DNA of 64,000 nt, taken from Tenacibaculum sp. 190130A14a. GTDB lineage: Bacteria; Bacteroidota; Bacteroidia; Flavobacteriales; Flavobacteriaceae. A model generated the notes under the pieces. The model was not told the DNA's origin. It saw nothing but the letters and a program-made list of their open reading frames with translations, and did not search any database. Shown in pieces: positions 16,751 to 24,734 of the stretch (its first letter is position 1; every line of letters begins with the position of its first letter). The position numbers were made by a program, and so were the translations under genes. Where the stretch lies: contig NZ_OZ040189.1 of assembly GCF_964048965.1 (NCBI RefSeq), positions 3,872,154-3,936,153 of the forward strand. Direction: 5' to 3'.

Positions 16751-16981
16751 TTACGCTACATTTATTACCTCTTCAATTTCGGGAGCATATTTTTTAATGG
16801 TTGCTTCCACACCATTCTTTAAGGTCATTTGATTTACAGAACAACCACTACAAGCTCCTTCTAACTGTACTTTTACAGTTGCCTCTTCAATAGAGATTAA
16901 CTTTATATTTCCTCCATCACTTACTAAAAATGGACGAATCTCTTCTAAAGCTTTTTCTACATTCTTTTGTGTTTCTGTCAT
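16751..16981 (-). CDS. NifU-like C-terminal domain Fe-S scaffold protein
   Basis: A 76-residue stand-alone NifU C-terminal domain with the cluster-binding GACSGCSVNQMTLKNGVE segment (CxxC at about residues 42-45). Such proteins hold a transient 4Fe-4S cluster and pass it to target proteins. It is transcribed with mrp, starting 5 bases after its stop, a common pairing in Bacteroidota. The neighbouring ferredoxin and ferredoxin-dependent genes are plausible clients. Confidence 0.93.
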   Translation of the reverse strand: MTETQKNVEKALEEIRPFLVSDGGNIKLISIEEATVKVQLEGACSGCSVNQMTLKNGVEATIKKYAPEIEEVINVA

Positions 16982-16986
16982 AACTT

Positions 16987-18117
16987 TTACTTTGTACTAC
17001 ATCCACTCATTGTAGTAATTCTTACTACTTCAGTTGGAGGTAAATTTGCATTTCGTTTTAATAATTGAGAAACCATTTCTTTAGTTACATTTGAAAATGC
17101 AGTCTCTAAAGGTGTATCATTTTGTAAAGCAACAGGATGACCAACATCACCCGCTTCACGAATACTTTGTACCAATGGTATCTCTCCCAAAAATTTAGTA
17201 TCAATATCTGCTGCTAAATTCTTAGCACCATCTTTTCCAAAGATATAATATTTATTATTTGGTAACTCTTCTGGTGTAAAATACGCCATGTTTTCAATAA
17301 TACCTAACACAGGTACATTAATTGATTCTTGTTGAAACATAGCAACCCCTTTCTTAGCATCTGCCAAGGCAATGTTTTGCGGTGTACTTACTACTACTGC
17401 TCCGTTAATTGGTAATGCTTGTACAATTGATAAATGTACATCTCCTGTTCCTGGAGGTAAATCAATTAGTAAGAAGTCTAATTCTCCCCAATCAGCATCA
17501 AAAATTAACTGATTTAAGGCCTTAGAAGCCATTGGCCCTCTCCAAATAACAGCTTGATCTGGATTTGTAAAAAAACCCAGTGATAATAATTTAACACCAT
17601 AACTTTCAATAGGCTTCATCTTAGAACGTCCTTCCACTTTTACCGCTAAAGGTTTCTCACGTTCAACATCAAACATAATGTGCTGAGAAGGTCCATAAAC
17701 ATCTGCGTCTAAAACACCTACTTTGAATCCCATTTTCGCTAAAGAAACTGCAAGATTTGCAGTAATCGTAGATTTACCTACTCCTCCTTTTCCAGAAGCA
17801 ATAGCAATGATATTTTGAATATTAGGAATTTCTTTTCCTCTAATCTGGTTTGGGTTCTCTTTTTGCTGAACCTCAACCTTTAAATTCACTTTTACATCTA
17901 AACTTTCACCTACATGCTTATGAATTGCTTTTATAATCTCCGACTCTACCTTCTTCTTAGCTTGTAAAGTTGGATTTGAAATTGTTACATCTACAATTAC
18001 CTCGTTACCAAAACCAACAACGTTTGTTACATTGTTGTTTTCTACTAAACTTTTACCTTCACCAGGTGCAGTAATTGTTTCTAACGCTTTATATATATCT
18101 TGTTTTTTAAAACTCAT
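16987..18117 (-). CDS. mrp: Mrp/ApbC family Fe-S carrier P-loop ATPase
   Basis: A 376-residue protein with an N-terminal MIP18-like (DUF59) domain (residues 1 to about 85) and a ParA-like ATPase domain. Its deviant Walker A is GKGGVGKS (109-116), with VDLPPGTGD-type switch residues (LLIDLPPGTGDVH). It is thought to carry Fe-S clusters to apoproteins. The usual CxxC pair after IENMA is missing: the segment here reads YFTPEELPNNKYYIFG with no cysteine. The only nearby cysteine is in the C-terminal SGCSTK. This seems a phylum-level variant. It precedes the NifU-like gene by 5 bases. Confidence 0.93.
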   Translation of the reverse strand: MSFKKQDIYKALETITAPGEGKSLVENNNVTNVVGFGNEVIVDVTISNPTLQAKKKVESEIIKAIHKHVGESLDVKVNLKVEVQQKENPNQIRGKEIPNIQNIIAIASGKGGVGKSTITANLAVSLAKMGFKVGVLDADVYGPSQHIMFDVEREKPLAVKVEGRSKMKPIESYGVKLLSLGFFTNPDQAVIWRGPMASKALNQLIFDADWGELDFLLIDLPPGTGDVHLSIVQALPINGAVVVSTPQNIALADAKKGVAMFQQESINVPVLGIIENMAYFTPEELPNNKYYIFGKDGAKNLAADIDTKFLGEIPLVQSIREAGDVGHPVALQNDTPLETAFSNVTKEMVSQLLKRNANLPPTEVVRITTMSGCSTK

Positions 18118-18148
18118 TAGAGTATTTACTTAAATTAAATCTAAATTG

Positions 18149-18156
18149 CAAAGATA
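18149..18156 (-). promoter_or_regulatory. Promoter -7 element for mrp-nifU
   Basis: On the minus strand TATCTTTG matches TAnnTTTG exactly, 31 bases ahead of the mrp ATG. No clear -33 TTG was found at the expected spacing. Confidence 0.6.
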
Positions 18157-18278
18157 CATTTTAGACCTCAGATTTTAAAGTCTTTACATTGGTAATATTT
18201 ATAAGCTAATTACTCTTTTTTATAACAATTTTTATAAGACGTTAAGCTCTAATATTTTTTACTATATCTTAGCCTTCC

Positions 18279-19172
18279 ATGGAACTCATAAATCAAATCA
18301 ATACTTTTGCCTATCCTATAGCTATTCCCTTCTTTATCATTTTAATAAATATTGAAGTTTATTTGGGGTATAAGGACAAAAAACAAACTCATGAAAAGAA
18401 AGATTCTTATACCAGTATTGCTACAGGACTTGTTTTTTTCGGAATTAATTTACTTACAAAATCGATAAAGCTTCTTATCTTTTTTTGGGTATATAATAAC
18501 TTCCGGTTTTTTACTATTGATTACAATCTTTGGACCAGTTGGGTTGTACTTTTCTTTTTAGATGATTTTACTTTTTACTGGGGACATAGAATAGCACATA
18601 CGGTTTCTTTTTATTGGGCAAGTCATGTGGTACACCACTCTTCTGAAAAATTTAACTTTTCAACTGCAGTAAGAAAAACATGGACATATGATGTTACTGG
18701 ACATTTTTTGTTCTGGATTTGGCTTCCCTTAATAGGTTTTCATCCTTTACAAATATTTGCGATAAAAACTTTAAATTTTATTTACCAATACTGGATTCAC
18801 ACAGAGAAAATAGACAAACTTCCTAAGTGGTTTGAATTCTTTTTTAACACCCCTTCTCATCATAGGGTACATCACGGTTCAGATTTAAAATATCTTGATA
18901 AAAATCATGCTGGTGTATTAATTATTTGGGATCGTATGTTTGGTACATTTCAACCTGAAGAAGAAAGACCTAACTACGGGCTAACATCCAATATTAAAAC
19001 ATATAATTTATTCGATGTAGAATTTCACGAATGGAAAAACATGTTACACCGTGCATGGAATAGTAATAACTTAAAGAACGGTTTTAAATACTTAATAATG
19101 CCTCCTGGATGGAGCCATGACAAGCGTACGCTAACCACTAAAGAGTTACGACAGAAAACAAAAGAAAGTTAA
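18279..19172 (+). CDS. Sterol desaturase/fatty acid hydroxylase superfamily protein, second copy
   Basis: A 297-residue diiron membrane enzyme paralogous to the one at 14607-15515. Histidine boxes are HRIAH (YWGHRIAHTVSFYW), HVVHHSS and HHRVHH (SHHRVHHGSD), with NHAGVLIIWDRMFGTF before the C-terminal part and PPGWSHD near the end, both shared with the paralogue. At least four hydrophobic segments precede or separate the boxes. It is the only plus-strand gene in this stretch and is convergent with the alkyltransferase-like gene. The substrate is unknown. Confidence 0.9.
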   Translation: MELINQINTFAYPIAIPFFIILINIEVYLGYKDKKQTHEKKDSYTSIATGLVFFGINLLTKSIKLLIFFWVYNNFRFFTIDYNLWTSWVVLFFLDDFTFYWGHRIAHTVSFYWASHVVHHSSEKFNFSTAVRKTWTYDVTGHFLFWIWLPLIGFHPLQIFAIKTLNFIYQYWIHTEKIDKLPKWFEFFFNTPSHHRVHHGSDLKYLDKNHAGVLIIWDRMFGTFQPEEERPNYGLTSNIKTYNLFDVEFHEWKNMLHRAWNSNNLKNGFKYLIMPPGWSHDKRTLTTKELRQKTKES

Positions 19173-19177
19173 TAATG

Positions 19178-19513
19178 CTATAATTCAATAGCTGGATCCC
19201 AAAAAATCTCTTTAAAGTTTTGAATTTTATTATCAACAACCTCAACGCCTTCACTTTCTAATAATTGTTGCATTAAATTCGTTCCATCAAAATGATGCTT
19301 TCCTGTTAGTAACCCCACTCTATTGACTACTCGATGAGCTGGAATATCTTTTCCTGAAGAATTGTTCATTGCCCAACCAACCATTCTTGCTGATCGTGCG
19401 GCGCCTAAATATTTAGCGATTGTACCATAGCTAGTAACTCTTCCATAAGGAATTAAGCGGGCTACATCATAAACTTTTTCAAAAAAATTATCTGAGGATT
19501 TCTTTTGTTCCAT
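19178..19513 (-). CDS. Alkyltransferase-like protein (ATL), Ala in place of the catalytic Cys
   Basis: A 111-residue protein matching the DNA-binding domain of O6-methylguanine-DNA methyltransferases: IPYGRVTSYGTIAKYLG, the recognition-helix segment SARMVGWAMNNS and the active-site loop. The loop reads PAHRVV (58-63), so Ala59 replaces the Cys of PCHR and the protein cannot accept a methyl group. ATL proteins instead bind alkylated guanines and flag them for nucleotide excision repair. UvrC is encoded in this window but far away (57996). The stop is 3 bases before the LysE gene start. Confidence 0.92.
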   Translation of the reverse strand: MEQKKSSDNFFEKVYDVARLIPYGRVTSYGTIAKYLGAARSARMVGWAMNNSSGKDIPAHRVVNRVGLLTGKHHFDGTNLMQQLLESEGVEVVDNKIQNFKEIFWDPAIEL

Positions 19514-19516
19514 GTT

Positions 19517-20128
19517 CTAAAAATACAGTTTTACGGCGGAATATATAGCGACAAAACCCGTAATAATTCCAATACAAATCGTTAAGTATTTTGAGTATGC
19601 CAAGAGCTTATCTTGTAGCTTTTGTGCTAAAAACATGTAATTACTTAAAATAGCAAAGGTTCCAAGCACCGAACCAACTCCAAAAACAGAAGTACATGTT
19701 ATTCCAGACATTGCCCAGCCGTGCATTACAAAAGAGGAATGTGCCACGGCGAAAAAAGGAATTGCAAACATATTTATGGAGGATAATGAAAGTCCGAAGA
19801 GAAATCCGTTTTTCACCGTTTTAGAAGCACGCTCTTTTGGTGTATTGAATCCCTTATATAAAAAAACAACTGAAAGTATGGCAAAAATTAGCACAGCTAT
19901 TTTTTTTACCCAATTGATAAGTTGTGGGTATTCGTCTAAAAAAGAGGCCAACAATATTGCTAAAAAAACTTGAACCAATACAACAACAGAAGCACCCAAA
20001 ATAAATTGACGTGCCACTTTTTTATTGTTTTCAATGGTAATCTTACTTGCCGTAATATTAAGCATACTAGGTGGAGTGTAACCAATATAAGATGTTACAA
20101 AACCTAATACCAGATGCGATAAAATCAT
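19517..20128 (-). CDS. LysE family amino-acid exporter
   Basis: A 203-residue inner-membrane protein with about six hydrophobic helices. The N-terminal half contains YTPPSMLNITASKITIENNKKVARQFILGAS, the place where LysE proteins carry their conserved G-P-x-x-x-x motif; here the Pro-Pro pair is kept. LysE proteins export amino acids or related small molecules. The substrate is unknown. It shares the minus strand with the alkyltransferase-like gene (3 bases away) and trmB (15 bases). Confidence 0.8.
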   Translation of the reverse strand: MILSHLVLGFVTSYIGYTPPSMLNITASKITIENNKKVARQFILGASVVVLVQVFLAILLASFLDEYPQLINWVKKIAVLIFAILSVVFLYKGFNTPKERASKTVKNGFLFGLSLSSINMFAIPFFAVAHSSFVMHGWAMSGITCTSVFGVGSVLGTFAILSNYMFLAQKLQDKLLAYSKYLTICIGIITGFVAIYSAVKLYF

Positions 20129-20143
20129 AAAAATTTAGAGTGT

Positions 20144-20815
20144 TTAATACTTCACTCTAAATTTGACGTAAGTTATCGGCTTTCCTTGCTCTAAATATTG
20201 TTTTTCGTAGAAAGTTTGTGTACCAGTAACCTCTTCTGGACTGTATACATTTTTATATACATCATGATTTGCATGTAATATCTCATGTCCTTCACCATGT
20301 AATAAACCTAAAGTATACCCATGCATAAACTCACTATCTGTTTTTAAGTTTATACATCCATCTTCTTTTAAAACGGTATGGTACTTTTTCAAGAACTCAG
20401 AATTAGTCATTCTATGCTTCGTTCTTTTGTACTTTATTTGAGGGTCTGGGAAAGTAATCCAAATTTCATCTACTTCATTTTCAGCAAAAATCAAATCCAC
20501 TAATTCAATTTGAGTTCTGATAAAACCAACATTATTCATGTCATTTTCAATCGCAGTTTTAGCTCCGCGCCAAAAACGAGCACCTTTAATATCAATTCCA
20601 ATAAAGTTCTTGTTTGGATTTTTCTCTGCAAGTGCTATTGTATATTCTCCCTTACCACAACCTAATTCTACTACAATAGGGTTATCATTCTTAAAAAAAG
20701 TATTCCACTTTCCTTTATATTTAAAGTTTGTAGTTACTTCTTCTCGAGTTGGTTGAATAACATTCGCAAACGTTTCATTTTCTTTGAAACGCTTCAATTT
20801 GTTTTTACTTCCCAA
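20144..20815 (-). CDS. trmB: tRNA (guanine-N7-)-methyltransferase TrmB
   Basis: A 223-residue SAM-dependent enzyme that makes m7G46 in the tRNA variable loop. Motifs are VELGCGKGEYT, NFIGIDIKGAR and the family signature ITFPDPQIKYKRTKHRMT. The start is a TTG at 20815, because the conserved N-terminus GSKNKLKRF begins there and no ATG is available nearby. It lies 12 bases after the stop of a small membrane protein gene on the same strand. Confidence 0.95.
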   Translation of the reverse strand: MGSKNKLKRFKENETFANVIQPTREEVTTNFKYKGKWNTFFKNDNPIVVELGCGKGEYTIALAEKNPNKNFIGIDIKGARFWRGAKTAIENDMNNVGFIRTQIELVDLIFAENEVDEIWITFPDPQIKYKRTKHRMTNSEFLKKYHTVLKEDGCINLKTDSEFMHGYTLGLLHGEGHEILHANHDVYKNVYSPEEVTGTQTFYEKQYLEQGKPITYVKFRVKY

Positions 20816-20827
20816 ATTAAAAGGTAA

Positions 20828-21049
20828 TTATGCTCTATCTTCTGTTCCTTCCTTCATAAACGTAACTGATTCTTTCATCCAATAAGCGAATAACACTAAA
20901 AGGATTACTAAAAACACCCAGTTTATAGCGTTAGATGTCCACCATCCACCATCTGATTTAGCTAGAGATAAACGTAATGCGTCAAATGGTATGAATAAAA
21001 TATCAGTGAATAAACTACCAATCCATCTAAAAATATTGCCTGCTATCAT
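20828..21049 (-). CDS. Small conserved membrane protein of unknown function
   Basis: A 73-residue protein with an amphipathic N-terminus, a Trp-rich region (GGWWTSNAINW) and one clear transmembrane helix (VFLVILLVLFAYW), then a charged tail. I recall it as a flavobacterial family, perhaps DUF6341, commonly found next to trmB and the divergent 300-residue membrane protein. No function is known to me. Confidence 0.7.
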   Translation of the reverse strand: MIAGNIFRWIGSLFTDILFIPFDALRLSLAKSDGGWWTSNAINWVFLVILLVLFAYWMKESVTFMKEGTEDRA

Positions 21050-21057
21050 ATCTTAAG

Positions 21058-21079
21058 TATCTTTACAGCTGCAAAAATA
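21058..21079. promoter_or_regulatory. Overlapping divergent promoters
   Basis: The minus strand has TATTTTTG at 21079-21072, an exact TAnnTTTG match for the small membrane protein gene. The plus strand has TATCTTTA at 21058-21065, one mismatch from consensus, for the 300-residue protein gene. The two would initiate away from each other from the same 22 bases. Confidence 0.5.
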
Positions 21080-21091
21080 TAAAAAGAAACC

Positions 21092-21994
21092 ATGTTAGCC
21101 AATTTTTTCGGAAAATCTAAGCCTATTAATTTTTTAGTGATTTTTGGGTTGTTCCTATGCTATTTTGTAGTGATAGCGTTTTCTAAAGAGTTGACTATAG
21201 AAACCTTTAAAGAACTTGCTTGGTTTTTAATCATTTTTTCTGTTTTCAATTTTATTATTGCGAAAAACCAACTTACGTTCGATAACTCCTATGCATACTT
21301 GTTTTATGTTATCCTGATTGGCTTTTTTGCGGAGGTAATACAACTTAATTATTTACTATATGCCAACGTTACTGTACTACTTTTTTTAAGAAAAGTATAT
21401 AGTTTACAATCTTCAAAGAATATACTTCATAAACTATTTGATGGTGGGCTATGGTTAGGTGTTTCTTTTCTTATCGAACCATACACAATACTATTCATTC
21501 TTTTATTATATATATCAACTTTTTTACACCAACGTTTTACCTACCAAACACTTTTCACCCCTGTATTGGGTTTTTTTGCTCCAGTATTTTTGTATTTTAC
21601 ATATTGTTTGTGGTACGATAAAACTGAAGATTTTACCAATTTATTTTTATGGTATAGCGAATATGATTTTCAATTTTACTTTTCAAATAAATATTTAATT
21701 CCAATGCTTTTTATTGGGTTCTGTACCTTTTTTACACTGGTATTAAAAACACCTAAAACCCTTGCTGTTAAAAATTTATTTAGAAGAAACTGGATAATCG
21801 TTTTATTTCATCTTTTGCTAGCAGGAATCATTATTATTTTAATCAATGAAAGAAATGTAAGCGAACTTCTTTTTGCTTTTTTTCCAACAGCAATCATTTT
21901 AGCCAATGGTCTTGAATTAGTAAAGAAAAAATTGCTAGCAGAAATTATTTTAGTTGCTTTCTTACTACTTTCTTTTATGCACTTCTTTTTCTAA
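21092..21994 (+). CDS. Multi-pass membrane protein of unknown function (DUF6427-like)
   Basis: A 300-residue protein with about nine hydrophobic segments and few charged loops. There are no catalytic motifs that I can see. The arrangement (divergent from the 73-residue protein and trmB) and the size match a Bacteroidota family that I recall as DUF6427. The C-terminal part resembles the polytopic ends of glycosyltransferase-C-like proteins only in hydrophobicity, so I make no functional call. It is convergent with upp, with one base between the stops. Confidence 0.7.
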   Translation: MLANFFGKSKPINFLVIFGLFLCYFVVIAFSKELTIETFKELAWFLIIFSVFNFIIAKNQLTFDNSYAYLFYVILIGFFAEVIQLNYLLYANVTVLLFLRKVYSLQSSKNILHKLFDGGLWLGVSFLIEPYTILFILLLYISTFLHQRFTYQTLFTPVLGFFAPVFLYFTYCLWYDKTEDFTNLFLWYSEYDFQFYFSNKYLIPMLFIGFCTFFTLVLKTPKTLAVKNLFRRNWIIVLFHLLLAGIIIILINERNVSELLFAFFPTAIILANGLELVKKKLLAEIILVAFLLLSFMHFFF

Positions 21995-21995
21995 C

Positions 21996-22649
21996 TTACA
22001 TCTTTGTTCCAAAAGCTAAGTCTCCAGCATCACCTAATCCTGGAATAATATATCCTTTTTCGTTAAGATCTGCATCAATATCAGCAATCCATAAGTGCGT
22101 ATTATCAGGAAAATGTTTTTTGATAAGATCTACACCTTCAGAAGAACCAATTACTGCTGCAACATGAATTTCTTTCGGGGTTCCGTATTTTAAAATTGCT
22201 TCATATACGGCAACTAATGATTGCCCAGTTGCTAACATTGGATCTGCCAACAATAGTGTTTTTCCTTCTATTGACGGAGAAGCAAAATATTCTACAACAA
22301 TTTCAAATTCTGCATCATTGTTTGGGTGATGACGGTACGCAGAGATAAAGGCATTTTCAGCATCATCAAAATAATTTAACAATCCATTATGCAAAGGAAG
22401 ACCTGCTCGTAAAATCGAACATAATACTACATCATTGGTAATAACATCAATATTTTTTACTCCTAATGGAGTTTTTATTTCTTTCGAAGAAAAAGACAAT
22501 CCTTTACTAAGTTCATATCCAAGAACCTCACCAATTCTTTCGATATTTCTTCGAAATCTCATCGAATCCTTTTGGATATCTACTGATCGTATTTCTGCCA
22601 AAAACTTATTTAAAATTGAATTTTCTTTACCAATATGATGAATATGCAT
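21996..22649 (-). CDS. upp: Uracil phosphoribosyltransferase
   Basis: A 217-residue enzyme that makes UMP from uracil and PRPP in pyrimidine salvage. The PRPP-binding loop is LLADPMLATGQSL, with SILRAGLPLHNGLL before it and the uracil-binding C-terminus YIIPGLGDAGDLAFGT. The length is typical. It is a single-gene unit, with a hairpin terminator of the next upstream gene at 22684-22709. Confidence 0.96.
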   Translation of the reverse strand: MHIHHIGKENSILNKFLAEIRSVDIQKDSMRFRRNIERIGEVLGYELSKGLSFSSKEIKTPLGVKNIDVITNDVVLCSILRAGLPLHNGLLNYFDDAENAFISAYRHHPNNDAEFEIVVEYFASPSIEGKTLLLADPMLATGQSLVAVYEAILKYGTPKEIHVAAVIGSSEGVDLIKKHFPDNTHLWIADIDADLNEKGYIIPGLGDAGDLAFGTKM

Positions 22650-22683
22650 GCTCTTTTATTTTGTGCGAAATTACAAAAAAGAA

Positions 22684-22709
22684 AAACTCCATCTAAGCAG
22701 ATGAAGTTT
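22684..22709 (-). terminator. Terminator of the outer-membrane-like protein gene
   Basis: Arms 22684-22694 and 22699-22709 pair with one mismatch around a 4-base loop. On the minus strand they are followed by a T-rich run. Confidence 0.65.
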
Positions 22710-22735
22710 ATAAATTTCTAAGAATAGGTTTTCTT

Positions 22736-23293
22736 TTAAAAACGATATCCTATTCTAAAACCAATATCTAAAATGGCATCGTTGATATGTACGTCGACAT
22801 CATATACATATCCAATACCTGCTGAAAACTCATATTCAAAATTCTTCGCAAAACTTCTTCTAAGTCCCCATTTAGGAACTACTGTAAGGTGATTATTAAT
22901 CGATAAATTATAATTAGAGATAACAAATAAATCTGGATTAAAACTCGTTTTTATACTAAAGTAGTTTCCTGTATTATTACTTATGTTTTTACCAAGTTTT
23001 TCTCTTCTCTTTAAATTGTAATAGTATCTCGGTTCTAAAGATAGCGTAGGAAACATTACATATCCAGTTTTAGGATAATAGCTTCCTCCAAATACTCCCA
23101 TGTTTAACCCTATTTCCGTTTTCAAGGTAAATTCATTTCCTATAGCAGTTTCATTATAAGCCCATGCACCAAATAATCCTGCCTGAACACCATAAATAGA
23201 TCTTTCAACCAATCGTTCTTTTTTTTCTTGTGCTCTTATAATATTTGAGCTTAAAAATACTGCGACAACTAATAGTAGTAATTTGTTTTTCAT
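22736..23293 (-). CDS. Putative outer-membrane beta-barrel protein
   Basis: A 185-residue protein with a signal peptide (residues 1-21, ending IIRAQ). The rest is rich in alternating aromatic residues and glycine, and ends with a terminal Phe (GFRIGYRF), the hallmark of a barrel inserted by BamA. It is similar in type to the protein at 26035-26520. No specific function is evident. A T-rich terminator follows it. Confidence 0.72.
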   Translation of the reverse strand: MKNKLLLLVVAVFLSSNIIRAQEKKERLVERSIYGVQAGLFGAWAYNETAIGNEFTLKTEIGLNMGVFGGSYYPKTGYVMFPTLSLEPRYYYNLKRREKLGKNISNNTGNYFSIKTSFNPDLFVISNYNLSINNHLTVVPKWGLRRSFAKNFEYEFSAGIGYVYDVDVHINDAILDIGFRIGYRF

Positions 23294-23346
23294 AACTTAA
23301 GTAGTTCTATTTTAAAATTAGACACTTGAAAAACAAAGACTATGCC

Positions 23347-24123
23347 CTAATTTAGAAATTCTTTAATCTTACTTGTTAAATCTTTGTTAGATTCTATATA
23401 ACTCATATGGCCTAAGGGTAAAAAAGTAATAGGTGTTTTTGTTCTTGTTGCTTCCAATACCAAAAACTCTTTATGTAAAATAGGATCCTTTTCTCCAGAA
23501 ATAATTAGTCTTTTCTCTATTTTTTTCAAAACAGTTTCTCTATTTTTTCTTTCTCTCATTCCTTTTGTAGCAGCAATATATCCTTGCACTGGCGTTTTGA
23601 GGGCATCTTTTTTAATTACTTCAATTTCTTTAGCAAATGTTATACGTGAAGTTTCTGCAAACAAGTTAGTAATAGACATCTTTACCAAAGCTTCGTAATT
23701 GGTTTGTGCCATTCTACAAGCTCTTAATCGTAATTCTTTTCGTTCTTCTGAATCAGCTTGAGATGTTGAATTGAGTAAACATATACCGGTTACTTTCTCT
23801 ATATATTTTTCTGCAAAAGCCAATCCTACATAACCTCCCATTGAATGCCCTATAATAGTTGCTTTTCCAATTTGTAACGATTTCAACACTTCATTAACTG
23901 CATCAGCCATTTCTTCCATAGTATGTACATATCCTATACACCCAGTTTTTCCGTGACCTAATAAGTCAACACAAATCACTCTATGCTTTTTCACTAATTC
24001 TTCCGAAAGCTCCTTCCACATTGATGAATTTTCTAAAAATCCATGAAGTAACAATACTACATTTCCTTTTCCTTCAGAAGAATAATAAACTTTATTGTTT
24101 TTAAACTCTATAAAATCTTGCAT
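23347..24123 (-). CDS. Alpha/beta hydrolase
   Basis: A cytoplasmic alpha/beta hydrolase of about 258 residues. I place the start at the ATG at 24123 (MQDFIEFKNNKVYY) rather than at 24147, because family members begin with this strand and the upstream codons look like leader. Motifs, numbered from that start, are LLLHGF near residue 24, the nucleophile elbow GHSMGG near 93, the acid in SGEKDPI and the histidine in LPLGHMSY. The substrate is unknown. It is divergent from the next gene by 50 bases. Confidence 0.85.
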   Translation of the reverse strand: MQDFIEFKNNKVYYSSEGKGNVVLLLHGFLENSSMWKELSEELVKKHRVICVDLLGHGKTGCIGYVHTMEEMADAVNEVLKSLQIGKATIIGHSMGGYVGLAFAEKYIEKVTGICLLNSTSQADSEERKELRLRACRMAQTNYEALVKMSITNLFAETSRITFAKEIEVIKKDALKTPVQGYIAATKGMRERKNRETVLKKIEKRLIISGEKDPILHKEFLVLEATRTKTPITFLPLGHMSYIESNKDLTSKIKEFLN

Positions 24124-24173
24124 CGAGCAAAAATATGTATCTTTCATCAGTAAATTAGATTCAAAACCTTAAA

Positions 24174-24734
24174 ATGCTCGTTTCTCCTTTTAAAAACCTC
24201 TCCAAAAAACAGGAACAAAAATTCACTTTTCTTCTTATTTTTTCTACTGCCCTCTTATTAATGAGCATGTTGTATCTAGACAGCTTTTTAAAAAATGATG
24301 TTTGTAAACATGGAATTGTAAGCTTTCAACTTGCTAAAGATATAACTACCTCTAACGAAATTATTAATTCTTGGAATCAAACTTCTCAAATAGCCTGCGG
24401 AATTAGCTTAGGCCTTGATTTTCTATTTTTAATTTCTTATCCCTTACTAATTTCTATTCTTATTCATAGTTTAAATGAAAAACTATGGCTAAAATCATCC
24501 ATCTATAATTTTAGTGTAATTCTCATCTTTTCTTTAGGGTTTGCGGCTCTCTTTGACGCCATTGAAAATATTGGCCTTATACAATTGTTACTCGGAGACA
24601 TAAAGCAAATATGGAGTTCTATAGCTTATTATTTTGCCATACCTAAATTTGTGATTATAGTATTTGGAATTATTTACATACTTTTCAACTTTGTTTATTC
24701 TTTATTTCAAAAAAATCATAATGAAATTCTCTAA
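24174..24734 (+). CDS. Membrane protein of unknown function upstream of brnQ
   Basis: A 186-residue protein I do not recognise. It has four or five hydrophobic helices, a hydrophilic loop of about 40 residues after the first helix (containing two cysteines, DVCKHG and IACGIS), and a C-terminal helix. Its last 14 bases overlap the start of brnQ, so the two are probably one operon with coupled translation. Confidence 0.65.
   Translation: MLVSPFKNLSKKQEQKFTFLLIFSTALLLMSMLYLDSFLKNDVCKHGIVSFQLAKDITTSNEIINSWNQTSQIACGISLGLDFLFLISYPLLISILIHSLNEKLWLKSSIYNFSVILIFSLGFAALFDAIENIGLIQLLLGDIKQIWSSIAYYFAIPKFVIIVFGIIYILFNFVYSLFQKNHNEIL

Noticed and set aside
24664-24720. Earlier in-frame start for brnQ
   Set aside because: The added codons are inside the upstream gene's last helix, and the conserved BrnQ N-terminus begins at the ATG at 24721.
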